Shown here: one piece after another, positions 62,713-64,000 of the stretch
How the letters are laid out: every line of letters starts with the position of its first letter
Numbering within the stretch: the first letter of the stretch is position 1
Assembly (NCBI GenBank): GCA_943331005.2
Contig: CALQJX020000020.1
Location: 10,867 to 74,866, forward strand
Direction of reading: 5' to 3'
Length of the DNA: 64,000 nt
Source of the DNA: Bordetella parapertussis
Lineage (GTDB): Bacteria > Bacteroidota > Bacteroidia > Chitinophagales > Chitinophagaceae
Program-made: the position numbers and the translations under genes
Notes under the pieces: model-generated
Database searches by the model: none
What the model was told of the DNA's origin: nothing
The model's input: only the letters and a program-made list of their open reading frames with translations

Positions 62713-63057
62713 ATGGAAACAATAGTAAGTGCCCCTGTGAAACTGAGCAGCAATGCTGTGGCAGAAGTGAAGAGACTGATGGCAGAACCCGGTTTTGAGG
62801 TAGGGCAATATCTGCGTGTAGGTGTGAAGGGTGGGGGATGCTCTGGTATGAGCTATGTGCTGGGTTTTGATAAAATGGAAGAAGACGATTCGACTTACGA
62901 GATAGAAGGTATACCAATGGTGATGAAGGATGCGCACGGCATATACTTGCTGGGAATGGAGGTAGACTACTCTGACGGGCTGAATGCGCGTGGTTTTGTT
63001 TTCAATAACCCTAATGCAAGCAGTTCGTGCGGTTGCGGCAGTTCTTTTGCAGTATAA
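62713..63057 (+). CDS. A-type iron-sulfur carrier (IscA/ErpA/HesB family)
   Basis: 114 residues. The three conserved cysteines are present: GGGCSGMSYVLGFD and the C-terminal SSCGCGSSF (C-G-C). A-type carriers accept Fe-S clusters from a scaffold and pass them to apoproteins. The spacing and the FVFNNPNASSSCGCG end are canonical. No isc or suf genes are beside it. The next gene starts 9 bp downstream. Confidence 0.95.
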   Translation: METIVSAPVKLSSNAVAEVKRLMAEPGFEVGQYLRVGVKGGGCSGMSYVLGFDKMEEDDSTYEIEGIPMVMKDAHGIYLLGMEVDYSDGLNARGFVFNNPNASSSCGCGSSFAV

Positions 63058-63066
63058 TACACTTTA

Positions 63067-63381
63067 ATGAATAATACACCCTATACCCGGGCTCAGGCCG
63101 ATGAGATAAGCGAGGACTTTGAAGATCTTCTGGATACCGAGTTCTCGCTGGGGGGTGTTTCTTATCTGGTAGATAGTATAGTAGTATGTCCGTTTGCTGA
63201 GCCGCAGCGGACTCAGTTCCTTTCTTCTTTGCCCGACGGGCAGCAGGCCGATATGGCTACCGACGAATATGATGTGTTGCTGCAGGTAACAGATGCAGCA
63301 ACCGAGCAGGTTACCTCATACATAGCTATCAGCGACTATGTTGCGGAAAAGGGAGTAGCCTATAACTTTCCTCAGGTATAA
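63067..63381 (+). CDS. Small acidic protein of unknown function
   Basis: 104 residues, no signal peptide or membrane segment. The N-terminus is acidic and helical (RAQADEISEDFEDLLDTEFSLGG), followed by a beta-rich body (VSYLVDSIVVCPFAEPQRTQFLSSLP, DEYDVLLQVTDAATEQVTSYIAI). It contains a single Cys in VVCPF. No family recognised. It is co-transcribed with the Fe-S carrier gene (9-bp gap), so it might be a partner or client, but that is only a guess. Confidence 0.7.
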   Translation: MNNTPYTRAQADEISEDFEDLLDTEFSLGGVSYLVDSIVVCPFAEPQRTQFLSSLPDGQQADMATDEYDVLLQVTDAATEQVTSYIAISDYVAEKGVAYNFPQV

Positions 63382-63750
63382 TACACCAGCAGCGCCTACT
63401 TGAGGACCTTGTATATATAATAGTGTGCGTTCTGCCGCTTTGCATTGCAGGTTTCTGAGATAGTTTTCATGTTTTGCCTCCTTAATCCGCACAATCATAA
63501 TTACAAAGTCGATAGTTTCCGGTGGTTTTTACGGTGTAAAACAGCTGTTTCAGGTGCAGTTGCGCCAGTTATAATTTTTATATGATGGCGACCTACAGTG
63601 AATGCAGGTAAAAGAGTGATCAATTTTGAGATTATTTTGAACAGATATAACGGATATATGAATTGCCCTGAAAGGTGCTGTAGGAAAGGGTTTTGAGTAT
63701 AATAAATTGTCTCTGTAATGAACGTTTCCGGACCAAGCAACACTAAAATT
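63382..63750. other. Non-coding leader region
   Basis: Nothing recognisable. No supportable gene, hairpin or repeat. It is AT-rich and precedes the tandem promoter modules. Confidence 0.6.
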
Positions 63751-63761
63751 ATTGAAAACGA

Positions 63762-63793
63762 TTTGGTGGCGGTGAAATAGTGTTCTATATTTG
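63762..63793 (+). promoter_or_regulatory. Tandem promoter P1 (probably of an rRNA or tRNA operon)
   Basis: TTTG (63762-63765), 20-nt spacer, TATATTTG (63786-63793), followed by CACTCCC. A TCCC/GGGA stem (63797-63815) and an AGTTCTTTAGTT box (63826-63837) come after it. The TTTGCACTCCC extension is, to my knowledge, typical of stable-RNA promoters in this phylum. Confidence 0.75.
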
Positions 63794-63905
63794 CACTCCC
63801 AATCAAAAAACGGGAAAAGTAAAAAAGTTCTTTAGTTGTTGTTGCGGAGGAAGTTTGATAAGGTTTGTTTTCGGGTTATAATGAAAATAAAAGTTTGAAA
63901 AACAA

Positions 63906-63937
63906 TTTGGCGGTTTGAAAGAAACCTTCTACCTTTG
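63906..63937 (+). promoter_or_regulatory. Tandem promoter P2 (probably of an rRNA or tRNA operon)
   Basis: TTTG (63906-63909), 20-nt spacer, TACCTTTG (63930-63937), followed by CACTCCC. A TCCCTTA/TGAGGGA stem (63941-63959) and an AGTTCTTCAGTT box (63981-63992) come after it, repeating the layout of P1 144 bp upstream. The transcribed gene lies beyond the window end. Confidence 0.75.
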
Positions 63938-64000
63938 CACTCCCTTACAAAATGAGGGAAGCAATAAAAGAGTAACAAAAAGTTCTTCAGTTAGTAATAA

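Noticed and set aside
63501..63806. 101-codon minus-strand frame in the last intergenic region
   Set aside because: It covers promoter P1, has no protein features, and starts inside the promoter spacer region.

Overview
This is a stretch of a Bacteroidota chromosome, most likely from the Chitinophagaceae or a close relative. The evidence is internal. The primary sigma factor is short and lacks region 1.1. Promoters have the phylum-specific TTTG-N20-TAnnTTTG form instead of -35/-10 boxes. There are two proteins with type IX secretion (T9SS) C-terminal sorting domains, tandem DUF1573 proteins, a MerC/Fur pair and a LeuRS with a Bacteroidota-type insertion. Most of the window is conserved housekeeping DNA with short intergenic gaps. 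Many convergent gene pairs are separated by long, nearly loopless perfect palindromes that should terminate transcription from both sides.

Layout. 1-3.2 kb: end of purA, a lysine/aspartate-rich low-complexity protein translationally coupled to pabB, and yciO. 3.2-8.1 kb: a beta-hydroxyacid dehydrogenase-like enzyme, a Fur-family repressor divergent from a MerC-domain protein with two perfect 7-1-7 operators between them, a saccharopine dehydrogenase-like enzyme, smpB and accD. 8.2-15.2 kb: GtrA protein, M1 aminopeptidase, a barrel protein, a dead glyoxalase-like gene, lptC, an outer membrane protein and coaX. 15.3-20.1 kb: a minus-strand run of overlapping genes (class III aminotransferase, macrodomain, cca, tsaC-like, GT9). 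20.2-29.0 kb: three DUF1573 paralogues in a row, a dead small gene, panB, a VWA-type membrane protein, an outer membrane protein, and a TonB-dependent receptor with a small membrane-anchored partner. 29.1-33.3 kb: an alkyltransferase-like protein, a DUF5522 protein, trmB and leuS.

33.4-36.2 kb holds a compact four-gene operon: a helical secreted protein, an MbnP-family lipoprotein, an MbnH/MauG-like di-haem peroxidase and a small lipoprotein. 36.2-38.8 kb is a sugar importer overlapping a ROK sugar kinase. 38.9-47.9 kb is a minus-strand polysaccharide cluster (GT4, heparinase-like lyase, UDP-GlcNAc 2-epimerase, bi-domain oxidoreductase) with a soluble multi-PAS histidine kinase embedded in it. 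48.4-49.5 kb is tgt, lacking two expected zinc cysteines.

49.5-52.65 kb is the only accessory-looking region. It contains an NHL-repeat T9SS protein, the collapsed remnant of a second secreted protein, three dispersed repeat families and a GAGAAA tandem array. From 52.6 kb: a T9SS protein, rpoD with a textbook promoter, a START-like protein, an LptF/LptG permease, a PAP2 phosphatase, mutS, a sterol desaturase-like protein, frr, and an A-type Fe-S carrier. The window ends in two tandem promoter modules that look like the control region of an rRNA or tRNA operon starting just beyond position 64000.

I saw no CRISPR array, prophage, transposase or tRNA gene. The best candidates for less-described biology are the Fur/MerC switch, the MbnP/MbnH operon, the DUF1573 triplet and the kinase inside the polysaccharide operon.
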